Source: Rhodococcoides kyotonense
GTDB lineage: Bacteria > Actinomycetota > Actinomycetes > Mycobacteriales > Mycobacteriaceae
Assembly: GCF_001645385.1 (NCBI RefSeq)
Contig: NZ_LVHI01000007.1
Location: forward strand, 60,868-124,867
Direction of reading: 5' to 3'
Length of the DNA stretch: 64,000 bases
Below the pieces are notes generated by a model. It was not told the origin of the DNA. It worked only from the letters and a program-made list of their open reading frames with translations, and made no database searches. Within the stretch, counting starts at the first letter, position 1. Each line of letters opens with the position of its first letter. Below are positions 20,485 through 29,759 of the stretch, piece after piece. A program made the position numbers and the translations under genes.

Positions 20485-22890
20485 GTGAGCAGGTCTATGG
20501 TAGTGACCGTGCAGCCAGGCTCGGACCGAGTCACCGTGAATCAGGAGAGCGTCCCGGCCGCATCGGACGAATCCCGGACGTTGCAGACACCGCTGTTCGA
20601 TTCCCCGGTCGACGTGGGTGGCCCGTTCCGCGCCGCCTGGACGGTGGCACTGGCCTCCGACCGGGCGACTCCTCCCGACCTGGCGTCGTTCCTCCCCGAT
20701 TCCGACGCGGCCCGACGCGGCTGGCTGATGCAACTGATCTCGATAGACCTGCAGGAACGCTGGCTGCGCGCTCGTCTGCCCAAGCGCCTGCCGGAGTACT
20801 GCACCGAGTTCGACCTCGATCGCTCGTCTCTGCCGCCCGGGCTGATCTACGAGGAGTTCTGCATCAGGCGCCAGGGCGGTGACGCGGTGTCACCGCGCGA
20901 GTACGTCGCCGCGTATCCCCATCAGGCGTCCGAGTTGACCGAGCTGCTGAACACGACGTCGGGCGAACCGACCGATACCCACGACGCCCGGGCGGTTCCG
21001 GACGCGACGCAGGCCGCTGCCGCCACCGCCACCGCTGCGGCCGGGTCGTTCACCGCCGATCTGTCGTGGACCCACCCACGGACCAGGGACGAGCTGGAAG
21101 ATCTCGACGACGGGGACCGGCTGGACGACTTCGATCTTCTGATGGGGCTGGGACGCGGCGCGTTCGCGCGGGTGTTTCTCGCACGCCAGCGATCGATGCA
21201 ACGCGTCGTCGCCGTCAAGATCTCCGAGGATCGCGGTAGCGAGCCGCAGACACTAGCGCAGCTCGATCACGACTACATCGTGCGCGTCTTCGATCAACGG
21301 ATACTGCCGGAGAAGAAGCTGCGGCTCCTCTACATGCAGTACCTGCCGGGCGGGACGCTGCTCGACGTGCTGCACCGAACGAGGAAGATCCCGCCCTCCG
21401 AGCGTTCGGGACAGACGTTGCTCGACGCCATCGACGCCGCCATCGAGATGAAAGGCGGGCTGCGTCCCACCGATTCGACTGTGCGCCACTACCTTTCGAC
21501 GCTCACCTGGCCGGAAACAGTGGCCTGGATCGGCAGGCGGCTCGCCGAGGCACTGAACTACGCGGGCGATCGCGGCGTCCTGCACCGCGACATCAAACCG
21601 GCCAACGTACTGCTGACCGCGGAAGGCGTCCCCAAGCTCGCGGACTTCAACATCAGCTTCAGCGACAACGTCAAGGGCGACAGTCCGGTTGCGTACTTCG
21701 GCGGCTCGCTGTCCTACATGTCGCCCGAACAGTTGGAAGCGTGCCATCCCGGCTTGCCCGGTCGCGCAGAGGATCTCGACACTCGTAGCGACCTCTACTC
21801 GCTCGGCGTCGTGCTGTGGGAATTGCTCACCGGCGTGAAGCCGTTCGACGACACGGACGTCGGGTCGACGGCGGGAGACCGAACCACGATCGACGGCCTG
21901 CTCGGGATGCGGTTGGCGGGCGTCGCCGACGACGCGTTGTCCTCGCTACCGCCGCACTGTCCGACGACGCTGCGACGCGTCCTGCTGAGGTGTCTGGCCG
22001 CGAACCGGGACGACCGATGGCCGACGGGACGAGAACTGGCGCAGCAGTTCGACTTGTGTCTCGACGCGCACGCTCGCGGTCTCGTCGACCCTCCCCCGTC
22101 GAGTGCGCGGTTTCGCGTTCGCCCGTTCACCGTTCCGGTGATGACGGCGGCCATCGGCATCCCCAATGTGATCGCCGCGGTCTACAACTATCAGCACAAC
22201 AAGGCGCTCATCATCAGCGATCTGTCCGAGGTGGCGCAGGACAGATTCGAAGCGGTCAGCACGGTCATCAACGGCATCGCCTGGCCGCTCGGCCTCGTGA
22301 TGATCGTGTACTGCGGACGTCGCATCATCTCGGTGCCGCATGTGTTGCGCGCGGGACGGGCCGTGTCGGAGGAGCGGCTTGCACGGACCAGGGCCGACAC
22401 CCTGCTCGTCGCGGACCGCGTCGTCGCGGTGTGCCTCGGTCTGTGGATCGTTGCCGCCGTGGCCTATCCGGTGTCGTTGCAGATCGCCGCAGGCGCGGTG
22501 CCGACGAAGGCCTACGTGCACTTCTTCGCGTCGCTCGGCGTGTGCGGCGCGATGGCGACCGCGTACCCGTTCTTTCTGGTGTCGCTGTTCACGATTCGAT
22601 GTCTGTACCCGTCGCTGCTGCCGTACGGGCACGCCGACAGCGAGGACGTCCGACGACTCCACGCACTTGACCGTCGGAGCGTCGTCTATCTCGCGGTGGC
22701 CGCGTCGATACCTCTCGTCGCCGTCGCAGGACTCACTTTCGTTCCCGCAGAGGACATTCCGGACATCATCGGCGTCGTGCGTGTCATGTGCGTCGGCGGT
22801 ATCGCCGCGTTCGTCGTGTCGTACTCGATCTTCCGACTCCTCGAGAGCGACCTGCGTGCGCTGCGACGCGCGGTGTCGATGGACAGCTGA
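20485..22890 (+). CDS. Membrane-anchored serine/threonine protein kinase with C-terminal multi-TM domain
   Basis: An 801-residue protein. Residues 1-200 are hydrophilic with an Ala/Thr-rich linker. The Hanks-type kinase domain spans about 210-540: glycine loop 'GLGRGAFARVF', catalytic Lys in 'VAVKIS', 'HRDIKPANVLL' near 368, and 'LADFNISFSD', where DFG is replaced by DFN, then 'GSLSYMSPEQL' and 'SDLYSLGVVLWELLTG'. The C-terminal ~250 residues hold about six hydrophobic segments instead of PASTA repeats. The start used is GTG 20485; ATG 20497 is an alternative. It is divergent from ftsH across 247 nt and convergent with hpt with a 4-nt gap. Substrates are unknown. Confidence 0.85.
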   Translation: MSRSMVVTVQPGSDRVTVNQESVPAASDESRTLQTPLFDSPVDVGGPFRAAWTVALASDRATPPDLASFLPDSDAARRGWLMQLISIDLQERWLRARLPKRLPEYCTEFDLDRSSLPPGLIYEEFCIRRQGGDAVSPREYVAAYPHQASELTELLNTTSGEPTDTHDARAVPDATQAAAATATAAAGSFTADLSWTHPRTRDELEDLDDGDRLDDFDLLMGLGRGAFARVFLARQRSMQRVVAVKISEDRGSEPQTLAQLDHDYIVRVFDQRILPEKKLRLLYMQYLPGGTLLDVLHRTRKIPPSERSGQTLLDAIDAAIEMKGGLRPTDSTVRHYLSTLTWPETVAWIGRRLAEALNYAGDRGVLHRDIKPANVLLTAEGVPKLADFNISFSDNVKGDSPVAYFGGSLSYMSPEQLEACHPGLPGRAEDLDTRSDLYSLGVVLWELLTGVKPFDDTDVGSTAGDRTTIDGLLGMRLAGVADDALSSLPPHCPTTLRRVLLRCLAANRDDRWPTGRELAQQFDLCLDAHARGLVDPPPSSARFRVRPFTVPVMTAAIGIPNVIAAVYNYQHNKALIISDLSEVAQDRFEAVSTVINGIAWPLGLVMIVYCGRRIISVPHVLRAGRAVSEERLARTRADTLLVADRVVAVCLGLWIVAAVAYPVSLQIAAGAVPTKAYVHFFASLGVCGAMATAYPFFLVSLFTIRCLYPSLLPYGHADSEDVRRLHALDRRSVVYLAVAASIPLVAVAGLTFVPAEDIPDIIGVVRVMCVGGIAAFVVSYSIFRLLESDLRALRRAVSMDS

Positions 22891-22894
22891 ACGC

Positions 22895-23476
22895 TCAGCC
22901 TCCGTAGACCTTCGGGTCGAGGGTGCCGATGTACGGCAGGTCGCGGTAGCGCTCGTTGTAGTCGAGGCCGTAACCGACGACGAACTCGTTCGGAATGTCG
23001 AAGCCGACGTTGGCGACCTCGACGTCGACCTTGATCGCGTCGGGCTTGCGCAGCAGCGTGACCACCGACAGCGACGCAGGGTTGCGCGTCGCCAGGTTTC
23101 GCTTGAGCCACGACAGCGTCAGACCGGAATCGATGATGTCCTCGACGATCAGGACGTTACGGCCGTTGATGTCGCGATCGAGGTCCTTGAGAATGCGCAC
23201 GACGCCGGACGACGACGTCGACGAGCCGTACGAACTGACAGCCATGAATTCGAGCTGCGTGGGGATCGGCAGGGCACGCGCGAAATCGGTCATGAACATG
23301 ATGGCGCCCTTGAGGACACCGACGAGCAGCAGATCCCCTTCGGGGCTGCCTTCTGGATATCGCTTCGCTATCTCCTCCGCCAGTTCGGCGGTGCGCGTCC
23401 TGATCTGCTCCTCGGAGATGAGAACTGACTCGATATCGCCCTCGTACACGGCGCATCCCTTCATAGGTTCGTTCAC
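22895..23476 (-). CDS. hpt: Hypoxanthine phosphoribosyltransferase
   Basis: A 193-residue purine salvage enzyme making IMP/GMP from hypoxanthine/guanine and PRPP. The PRPP loop is '[17 protein letters not shown]' near residue 105, and '[17 protein letters not shown]' and '[18 protein letters not shown]' complete the active site. It follows tilS by 21 nt in the conserved dacB-zincin-tilS-hpt order. The GTG start lies 12 nt upstream of an in-frame ATG. Confidence 0.96.
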   Translation of the reverse strand: MNEPMKGCAVYEGDIESVLISEEQIRTRTAELAEEIAKRYPEGSPEGDLLLVGVLKGAIMFMTDFARALPIPTQLEFMAVSSYGSSTSSSGVVRILKDLDRDINGRNVLIVEDIIDSGLTLSWLKRNLATRNPASLSVVTLLRKPDAIKVDVEVANVGFDIPNEFVVGYGLDYNERYRDLPYIGTLDPKVYGG

Positions 23477-23497
23477 TGTTTCTCGGACCGGCCGGAA

Positions 23498-24478
23498 TCA
23501 CAGCAGACTCCATTCGAGCTCTGCTCCAAGCCTGCCATGTCGACGCTGCACCACCAACCTCGCACCTGCCGGTCCTCCGCCGACAGCCACTCCCCCTTGG
23601 CCTCGCCACCGCACGATCAGGTCGTCGATGGTTCGCAGTTGCCTGTCGGACAACGAGTGTGCGCCGACCTCGTGCAACCACACGCGAACTGCTCTGCGCC
23701 GCAGCGCAGCGGGGCGGTCCGCGACGACCGTCACGTCGAGTTCGTCGCCCGCACGCGCCGACGCGAGGAGTTCCGAGGCGAGGTCGTCGAGCACCGTGGC
23801 GTCCTCGCGCAACTGAGCAGCAGTGCGCGCCAACGCAGGTGCGACGCCTCCGCCGAGAACGTCTTCGAGCAGCGGAAGCACCTCGAGCCGCAGCCGGACA
23901 CGGGTGAAGTCGCTGCTGACGTTGTGTGGGTCCTCGAACGGCGTCAGACCGAGCTCCTCGCACGCCGCACGCGTCACCGACCGGCGGACTCCGAGCAGCG
24001 GACGACCCCACGGCTCGTCCCAATCGGCCATACCCGCGATCGACCGGGGTCCGGACCCACGTGAGAGTCCGAGCAGCACCGTCTCGGCCTGGTCGTCGAG
24101 GGTGTGGGCGACGAGAACGTTCGCGCCGTCCCGTGCCTCGTCGAGCGCCGCGTACCGCGCGCGCCGAGCGGCCGCTTCCATCCCACCCACGCGATCGACG
24201 CGCACCGGCAACACCGTCGCGTCCGCACATCCGAGCGATACCGCGGTGGCTGCGGCCGCGTCGGCGACATCCTTCGACCCGGGTTGCAGCCCGTGGTCGA
24301 CGACGAGAGCGCGCACCGACGATGCCTCGGCGACGGCCGCAGCGGTGAGCGCCAACGAATCCGCGCCTCCGGACAACGCAACGGCAATTGGACCCGGCCG
24401 CGACCTGATCCACGCGCGAACCGCATGCCGAACCTCGAGGATCGCAGGGCCCCCGGGCAGCGGCGCGACCGGTGTCAT
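23498..24478 (-). CDS. tilS: tRNA(Ile)-lysidine synthetase TilS
   Basis: A 326-residue N-type ATP pyrophosphatase that converts the wobble C of tRNA-Ile(CAU) to lysidine. The PP-loop 'ALSGGADSLAL' is near residue 34, followed by 'DHGLQPGS' and 'AHTLDDQAETVLLGLSRGSG'. The C-terminal region is short, as in other actinobacterial TilS. The ATG at 24478 was chosen because it overlaps the upstream stop (ATGA). Confidence 0.95.
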   Translation of the reverse strand: MTPVAPLPGGPAILEVRHAVRAWIRSRPGPIAVALSGGADSLALTAAAVAEASSVRALVVDHGLQPGSKDVADAAAATAVSLGCADATVLPVRVDRVGGMEAAARRARYAALDEARDGANVLVAHTLDDQAETVLLGLSRGSGPRSIAGMADWDEPWGRPLLGVRRSVTRAACEELGLTPFEDPHNVSSDFTRVRLRLEVLPLLEDVLGGGVAPALARTAAQLREDATVLDDLASELLASARAGDELDVTVVADRPAALRRRAVRVWLHEVGAHSLSDRQLRTIDDLIVRWRGQGGVAVGGGPAGARLVVQRRHGRLGAELEWSLL

Positions 24479-25530
24479 GCCAGGACGCGAGCGATCCACC
24501 GGTCGGGATCTTCGATCTCGTCGAGCTTCGGCAGCGTCGTCGCATCGGTCCAGATTCGGTTGAACTCGGTCATGCCGACCTTGCCGACGACGTGGTCGAC
24601 GAATGCCTTGCCACGCACGTACTGCGCCATCTTGGCGTCGATGCCGAGCAACGCGCGGACGATGCGCTGCAACGGGTTGGTCTTGCGCCGACGTCGACCG
24701 TCGAAGGCGCTGCGAATCTGGGCGACCGCGGGCACCACGGCGGGTCCGACCGCGTCCATGACGTGGTCCGCGTGGCCCTCGAGCAACGTGCCGAGCACGA
24801 GCAGCCGATCGATGGCGTCACGCTGCTCGGGTGCTTGCGTGGCACGCAGCAGGCCGACGATGCCTGCATCCTCGGCCTTGTCGGACTGTCGCCGGTTCTT
24901 CAATGCCTCGGTCAATCGGTTCGCGAACTGGCTCATCGGCTCGTCGACACCGTCCGACAGCACCGCCACCGAGCCACGCATGTAGTCGCCGAGCCACGGC
25001 GCCGACGAGAACTGGACACGGTGGGTCACCTCGTGCAGGCAGACCCACAGCCGGAAGTCGCTGGGCGGCACGCGCAGTGCGCGTTCGACGGCGATGACGT
25101 TGGGCGCGACGAGCAGCAACGTGCCGTGCTCACCGGTGAACGGGTCGTACTGGCCGAGGATCGCACTGGACAGGAACGCCAGCATCGCACCCGCCTGCAG
25201 GCCCGCGGGCTTGCCAGCGAGCAGCCCCGACGGCTCGGAGTCCGGCTCACCGGTCAGATGCTTCATCGACGACGCGGCCGCGTCGATCCAGCCGGCCCGA
25301 TCGACGATGCGTGCCTGCGGGACAGGAAGGCCGTCTGCGAGTCCGGTGGTCTCGCGCACCGGCCCCTCGGCTCGCACGGACGCGTCGGCGAGCTCGGTGA
25401 CCACGGCGTCCGCGGTGTAGCGAGACGTCGACGGTTCCTTTGGGGCCAATGTGGCGCCGGTCCTGGCCGCGAGTGCCCAGTCGACCGACGAGCCGAAGCC
25501 CGACGAGCTCTCCGCGTCGCGATCGCTCAT
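24475..25530 (-). CDS. Zinc-dependent metalloprotease-like protein (DUF2342, Rv3626c type)
   Basis: A 351-residue zincin-fold protein, often labelled 'coenzyme F420 biosynthesis-associated'. The zinc motif is 'CLHEVTHRVQF' near residue 160 (HExxH), with a downstream 'LEGHADHVMDAVG' that supplies a further His/Glu, as in the family. No signal peptide. The protease activity is not established for this family. The start chosen (ATG 25530) avoids overlap with dacB; a GTG at 25575 would add 15 residues and overlap it by 14 nt. Coupled to tilS by 4 nt. Confidence 0.85.
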   Translation of the reverse strand: MSDRDAESSSGFGSSVDWALAARTGATLAPKEPSTSRYTADAVVTELADASVRAEGPVRETTGLADGLPVPQARIVDRAGWIDAAASSMKHLTGEPDSEPSGLLAGKPAGLQAGAMLAFLSSAILGQYDPFTGEHGTLLLVAPNVIAVERALRVPPSDFRLWVCLHEVTHRVQFSSAPWLGDYMRGSVAVLSDGVDEPMSQFANRLTEALKNRRQSDKAEDAGIVGLLRATQAPEQRDAIDRLLVLGTLLEGHADHVMDAVGPAVVPAVAQIRSAFDGRRRRKTNPLQRIVRALLGIDAKMAQYVRGKAFVDHVVGKVGMTEFNRIWTDATTLPKLDEIEDPDRWIARVLA

Positions 25531-25561
25531 GCAGGTACCACTGTCTTGTCTTGTAGCTCTG

Positions 25562-27010
25562 TCATCGGCAACCACACATCCTCAGTGTCGACGCCACCGC
25601 GTCGAGCGCAGGTCTGCTGACCTCCGGCGGACGATCGTTGGACATCAGCGCGAACGTCAGTGTTCTGCCGTCGACGTCGACGACGAATCCGGCAAGCGCA
25701 CTCGCTGTCGACAGTGTGCCAGTTTTGGCGCGGATCCAACCGGCTCCGACGCGATCGGCGCTGGCGTAGCGGTCGGACAGGGTGCCGGTGGCACCGGCGA
25801 TCGGCAGGTAGTCGAGCATCGGACGCAGTTCGGCCTTGCCCGATCCGGCGGCGCTCGTCATGATCTCGTCGAGAAGCCGCGCCGGAATCAGGTTGTCGAC
25901 CGACAGGCCGCTCGTGTCGTGCAGTTCCACGCCGTCGAGGTCGTAGCCGGCCGAGAACAGCGTCTGTCCGATCGAGTCGATCGCTCCTTGGAACGACGCC
26001 TGCGCGTTCGTCTCGATGGCGATCTCGCGCCCGATCGCTTCGGCGAGAACGTTGTCCGAACGGCCGAGCATCTGGCCGAGACGATCGCGCAGAGGCGCCG
26101 ACTGCACACTCGCCACCTGATCGGCGCCCTGCGCGGCCGTGCCGATCGACACACGAGCCGGATCGATACCGAGCCCGCGCGCGAGGGCACGACCGGTGTC
26201 GAGTGCCGGTTCGGCGCTACGCGGTGACTCGTCCTCGGTCGGAACGGAACGTCCGCCGTCGAGCATGATCGGTTCGATCGGTGTGATGTACCCGGCGGCG
26301 ACGTCGGGCGCGAACCAGCCCTGCGCCATCGCCCCACCGTTGTAGATCGACGTGTCGACGACGATCTTGTCGACCGGAGTGCCCGCCTTCGAGATCTGTT
26401 CGACGAGGTCGTCGATCCGCGCCGCACCCGGGTAGAAGCCCGGGGTGCCGACGGGCTGCGCGGTGAGCGTCGGATCGCCTCCCGCGATCAGCACGATCTC
26501 CCCCGGCACCGCGCCTTTGACGACCTTCGTCGTCACGCGGTGTTCCTGAGGCAGAGCCAGCATCGCGGCCGCCGCCGTCAGCACCTTCGTCGTCGACGCC
26601 GGGGTCATCGGCGTATCGGGCGACGAGGACCACAGCACGTCACCGCTGACGGCGTCGGCGACGACGCCGGTGAACGAACCGAGATCGGGCGATCCGACGA
26701 CGGGAGCCAAGGCCGCGGTCAGAGCGGCCTGCGTCGGTATCGGCGCGGTGTCCGGGTAGGGAACGATCGACGGAACCGGCATGACGGCGTCGGGCTCGGG
26801 GGCCGTCTCCGTGTCCGACACCGCGTCGGACGTCGTCGGGACTATTGCCGCGACCGCGACCCCGCCTGCTGCCACGATCACGACGGCCACGAGTATCAGG
26901 AGGACGCGCGTCCGCCGTCGTCGCCGGCCGGCGGTGGGACCGAGAATTCGCTTGGTCAGGCCCGCCAACATTCCTCCATCTGCTTCGAGCTCTGCCGGTC
27001 GGCAGTTCAT
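25562..27010 (-). CDS. dacB: D-alanyl-D-alanine carboxypeptidase/endopeptidase (PBP4 class)
   Basis: A 482-residue serine DD-peptidase of family S13, corresponding to Rv3627c. After a basic N terminus and one TM anchor (about residues 36-58) come an acidic/Pro linker and the catalytic domain. The three penicillin-binding motifs are intact: SxxK in 'TPASTTKVLTAA' near residue 140, SxN as 'RSDNVLAEAIG' near residue 325, and KTG in 'AKTGTLSTASAL' near residue 435. It trims peptidoglycan stem peptides outside the membrane. An internal ATG at 26971 is an alternative start but its GGAGGA is too close. Divergent from ppa across 92 nt. Confidence 0.93.
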   Translation of the reverse strand: MNCRPAELEADGGMLAGLTKRILGPTAGRRRRRTRVLLILVAVVIVAAGGVAVAAIVPTTSDAVSDTETAPEPDAVMPVPSIVPYPDTAPIPTQAALTAALAPVVGSPDLGSFTGVVADAVSGDVLWSSSPDTPMTPASTTKVLTAAAAMLALPQEHRVTTKVVKGAVPGEIVLIAGGDPTLTAQPVGTPGFYPGAARIDDLVEQISKAGTPVDKIVVDTSIYNGGAMAQGWFAPDVAAGYITPIEPIMLDGGRSVPTEDESPRSAEPALDTGRALARGLGIDPARVSIGTAAQGADQVASVQSAPLRDRLGQMLGRSDNVLAEAIGREIAIETNAQASFQGAIDSIGQTLFSAGYDLDGVELHDTSGLSVDNLIPARLLDEIMTSAAGSGKAELRPMLDYLPIAGATGTLSDRYASADRVGAGWIRAKTGTLSTASALAGFVVDVDGRTLTFALMSNDRPPEVSRPALDAVASTLRMCGCR

Positions 27011-27102
27011 CCAACAGTATCCCTGGGTCCGGTACGCTTGCGCCGCGAAGCATCATGCGTCGCCCATGACGCACGACACGAAGAGAAGAGCGAGGGCTGC
27101 AC

Positions 27103-27594
27103 GTGCCGTTCGACGTCACCATCGAGATCCCCAAGGGACAGCGCAACAAGTACGAGGTCGACCACGTCAGTGGCCGCGTTCGCCTCGACCGTTACCTGTA
27201 CACGGCGATGGCATATCCGGCCGACTACGGCTTCATCGAAGGCACCCTCGGCGAGGACGGCGACCCGCTGGACGCGTTCGTTCTGCTGCCCGAGTCCGTG
27301 TTCCCCGGCGTCATCGTCGAGGCTCGCCCGGTCGCGATGTTCAAGATGGTCGACGAGGCAGGCGGCGACGACAAGATCCTGTGCGTTCCGGCAGGCGACA
27401 AGCGTTGGGATCACATCCAGGACCTCTCCGACGTCTCGACGTTCGAGCTCGACGCGATCAAGCACTTCTTCGTCCACTACAAGGACCTCGAGCCGGGCAA
27501 GCATGTCGAGGCGGCCGACTGGGTCGGTCGCGCAGAGGCAGAAGCCGAAATCGCTGCGTCCTTCAAGCGTTTGGCGGACAATCCGGAGCACTGA
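27103..27594 (+). CDS. ppa: Inorganic pyrophosphatase
   Basis: A 163-residue family I pyrophosphatase, a cytosolic Mg-dependent hexamer driving biosynthetic reactions. Key region '[18 protein letters not shown]' (residues ~45-62) carries the metal-binding acidic residues. The C terminus has '[11 protein letters not shown]' as in actinobacterial members. The start is GTG, with an AGCGAGGG-type site upstream. The gene continues the conserved locus after dacB. Confidence 0.96.
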   Translation: MPFDVTIEIPKGQRNKYEVDHVSGRVRLDRYLYTAMAYPADYGFIEGTLGEDGDPLDAFVLLPESVFPGVIVEARPVAMFKMVDEAGGDDKILCVPAGDKRWDHIQDLSDVSTFELDAIKHFFVHYKDLEPGKHVEAADWVGRAEAEAEIAASFKRLADNPEH

Positions 27595-27637
27595 GTCGAA
27601 ACCGGCTCGGCACGAAAGGGATCAGGTGGGGAGAGAC

Positions 27638-28108
27638 ATGACGGACAGCAATTCGGTCGGTAGCGCCGTCGGCGGAAGCGGCGAGCGACGCAATGCCGAT
27701 TCGCGGCCCATTTCCGATCCGGCGCAATTCCCCGATCTGCCGGTCACGGTCGTCCTCGACCGCATTCCGGTCCCGATCCTCGCTGTCGATCCGAGCGGTG
27801 CCATCGTCTTCGCGAACGAGGCGTTCGACGAATTGTTCGGCACGGACCGTTCCGAACGGGCCGACTTCCACCTGCACGACATCTTCCCGGATCGGGCTCC
27901 CGAGGGAGTCAACGTCGCGGACATGTTCTTGACGACGGTCGCGACACGCGCCGATTCGCTGTGGCGCATGACCGACAAGTCCGGCGATGTCGTGCAGGTG
28001 CGGGCCAGCAAGTCGATTCTGCGACGGGCCGAGGACACCGTCGTGCTCGTCGCGCTCGAGGACTTCACCGATCAGCTGTGGAACGACCCGAAGAGCGCGC
28101 TGCGCTGA
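27638..28108 (+). CDS. PAS-domain protein of unknown role
   Basis: A 156-residue soluble protein with one PAS fold filling most of its length: 'LDRIPVPILAVDPSGAIVF' (residues ~38-56) and 'ANEAFDELFGTD' are the usual PAS entry, and 'VRASKSILRRAEDTVVLVA' the C-terminal strands. There is no kinase, GGDEF or HTH output domain, so it may act as a stand-alone sensor or adaptor. It lies 43 nt downstream of ppa and faces a membrane GGDEF gene, which could be a partner (inference). The ATG has GGGGAGA upstream. Confidence 0.7.
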   Translation: MTDSNSVGSAVGGSGERRNADSRPISDPAQFPDLPVTVVLDRIPVPILAVDPSGAIVFANEAFDELFGTDRSERADFHLHDIFPDRAPEGVNVADMFLTTVATRADSLWRMTDKSGDVVQVRASKSILRRAEDTVVLVALEDFTDQLWNDPKSALR

Positions 28109-28135
28109 GACGGTCTCACCGGGTGGGTTCGAGAC

Positions 28136-29212
28136 TCATCCGGTGAACACCCTCGCTTGATTGCCGCCCGACCGCTTGGCCTCGTACATCGCCGTGTCCG
28201 CTTTGAGCAGCGCGGCGTGGACCATTTCCGCAGCCTCGTCGGCGTGCAGTGTCCGCCACGCGTCCGCCGAGATGAGTGAGGCGCCGACGCTTCCCGTCAC
28301 CGGTATCTCGTTCCGGATGCGCGCGAGTGCCGCCCGAATCCGTTCGGCCATGTTCAGTGCGTCCGGCGGTGTCATCACCGACGCGACCGTGAATTCCTCA
28401 CCGCCCGTTCGGGCCACACATGCTCTCGGCGGCGCTGCTGCGGCGAGACGCTCGGCCGTCGCTTTCAACACTCGATCGCCTGCCGCGTGACCGTAGGTGT
28501 CGTTGACGTTCTTGAACCGATCGAGGTCGACGACCGCCAGCACGACGGTCTGACCCGCCGAGCAATCGCACAGCAGACGTTCGAGGCGAAGATCGAAACC
28601 GCGTCGGTTGAGCAGGCCCGTCAGCGAGTCCGTGTTGGCGAGGTCGAGCTGCGTCTTGATGACCGCGCGGAACGCGATGACGGAGTTGACGACGAGCAGC
28701 GCGACGAGCGTCTGCGCGATGACGGCCGACAGATCCTGCTCGCGTTCGAGGTACGTTGCCACGGACAGCACGAGAATCACGATGCTGACGAAGACGGCAT
28801 GCGCCCGCAGCACCCGCCGACTCGAGAAGTACGCGATATAGGTGCCGATGACGGCGAACAGCGACGTGACAGCCAGTGCAAATCCGCGAGAGGTGAAGGT
28901 GAACAGCACGATCGCGACGCCGACGTCGGCATAGAACACGAACCATCCCGGCATGCGTGCGACGCGGATGCCGCGACGCAGCCACCACGCGCCGACCGGG
29001 ATCGTCGACGCCAGCACGATGCCGCACAGTATCCGCCTGCCGGTCGAGCCCGGACCTTCCTGCGAGAACAGGACGATCGTGCCGATGACGGCGAAGAAGG
29101 GAACGAGGACCGCGATTCCGAGGCCCACTCTGCGCTCGAGCCTCGTCGCGGGGGTGTTCGTTTCCAGGATGCGCAGCGGTCCCGGTGTCCACCGACCCAG
29201 CATTCCTGGCAT
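28136..29212 (-). CDS. Membrane diguanylate cyclase (GGDEF)
   Basis: A 358-residue protein with six hydrophobic segments in residues ~30-185 and a C-terminal GGDEF domain. The domain starts at 'NTDSLTGLLNRRGFD' near residue 192, has the metal-binding 'VVDLDRFKNVNDTYGHAAGD' stretch, and an intact active site 'RTGGEEFTV' near residue 270. An active cyclase making c-di-GMP is therefore likely. No RxxD inhibitory site is visible at the usual position before GGEEF. It is convergent with the PAS gene with 27 nt between the stops. Confidence 0.88.
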   Translation of the reverse strand: MPGMLGRWTPGPLRILETNTPATRLERRVGLGIAVLVPFFAVIGTIVLFSQEGPGSTGRRILCGIVLASTIPVGAWWLRRGIRVARMPGWFVFYADVGVAIVLFTFTSRGFALAVTSLFAVIGTYIAYFSSRRVLRAHAVFVSIVILVLSVATYLEREQDLSAVIAQTLVALLVVNSVIAFRAVIKTQLDLANTDSLTGLLNRRGFDLRLERLLCDCSAGQTVVLAVVDLDRFKNVNDTYGHAAGDRVLKATAERLAAAAPPRACVARTGGEEFTVASVMTPPDALNMAERIRAALARIRNEIPVTGSVGASLISADAWRTLHADEAAEMVHAALLKADTAMYEAKRSGGNQARVFTG

Positions 29213-29295
29213 CTCGCCCCCTCACCGGCGTTTTCGACGACACCGACGCTGCCACTACATCGATGTCCGACAACACAGAACGCGAGCTTCGGACT

Positions 29296-29754
29296 CTACC
29301 TTTCACGCACCGCCTGTAAATCGGGCTTGACGCGTTCCCAGTCTGTCAGGAACCTGTCCAACAGCTCGACCAGGCGAGCACGATCGTCGCCGGACCAGTC
29401 CTCGATGACGCGTGCGAGGTTGGCGGTACGCCGCTCCTGAATGCGACGCGCGATTTCCCGTCCGGAGTCCGTGACGGCCAGAACGTACGCTCGGCCGTCG
29501 GTCTCGTCGCGAAGACGCTCGACGTGGCCACGGTCGACGAGTTGAGCCACCTGCCTGCTGACCGTCGACGGATCCGAGTCGACCATCGCAGCCAGCGTGC
29601 TCGATCGCATCGGGCCGTCCGTCAACAACCGGAACAGGCAGACGAACGCTGCGCCTTCGACGCCGCCCGACGCGTCCTTCAGCTGCGCGAGTTTGCGCTC
29701 GCGGATGCGCTGAAGTCGGACCAGCTGGCTCCCGATCTCTTCGGCGTATTCCAC
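29296..29754 (-). CDS. MarR-family transcriptional regulator
   Basis: A 152-residue winged-helix protein. The recognition region is 'MRSSTLAAMVDSDPSTVSRQVAQL' (helices around residues 50-73) followed by the wing 'RGHVERLRDETDGRAYVLAVT'. Start GTG 29754 has GGGAG about 9 nt upstream and lies 5 nt after the stop of the enoyl-CoA hydratase gene, so both are one operon. It may bind the 15-bp palindrome 43-57 nt upstream of the hydratase start and respond to an acyl-CoA or aromatic ligand (inference). Confidence 0.85.
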   Translation of the reverse strand: MEYAEEIGSQLVRLQRIRERKLAQLKDASGGVEGAAFVCLFRLLTDGPMRSSTLAAMVDSDPSTVSRQVAQLVDRGHVERLRDETDGRAYVLAVTDSGREIARRIQERRTANLARVIEDWSGDDRARLVELLDRFLTDWERVKPDLQAVRER

Positions 29755-29759
29755 TTCGC

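Noticed and set aside
17562..20882. Open frame of 1106 codons opposite ftsH
   Set aside because: Composition is the mirror of the ftsH codons (very high Arg/Leu/Val/Asp), no ribosome site or family motif, and ftsH on the other strand is certain.
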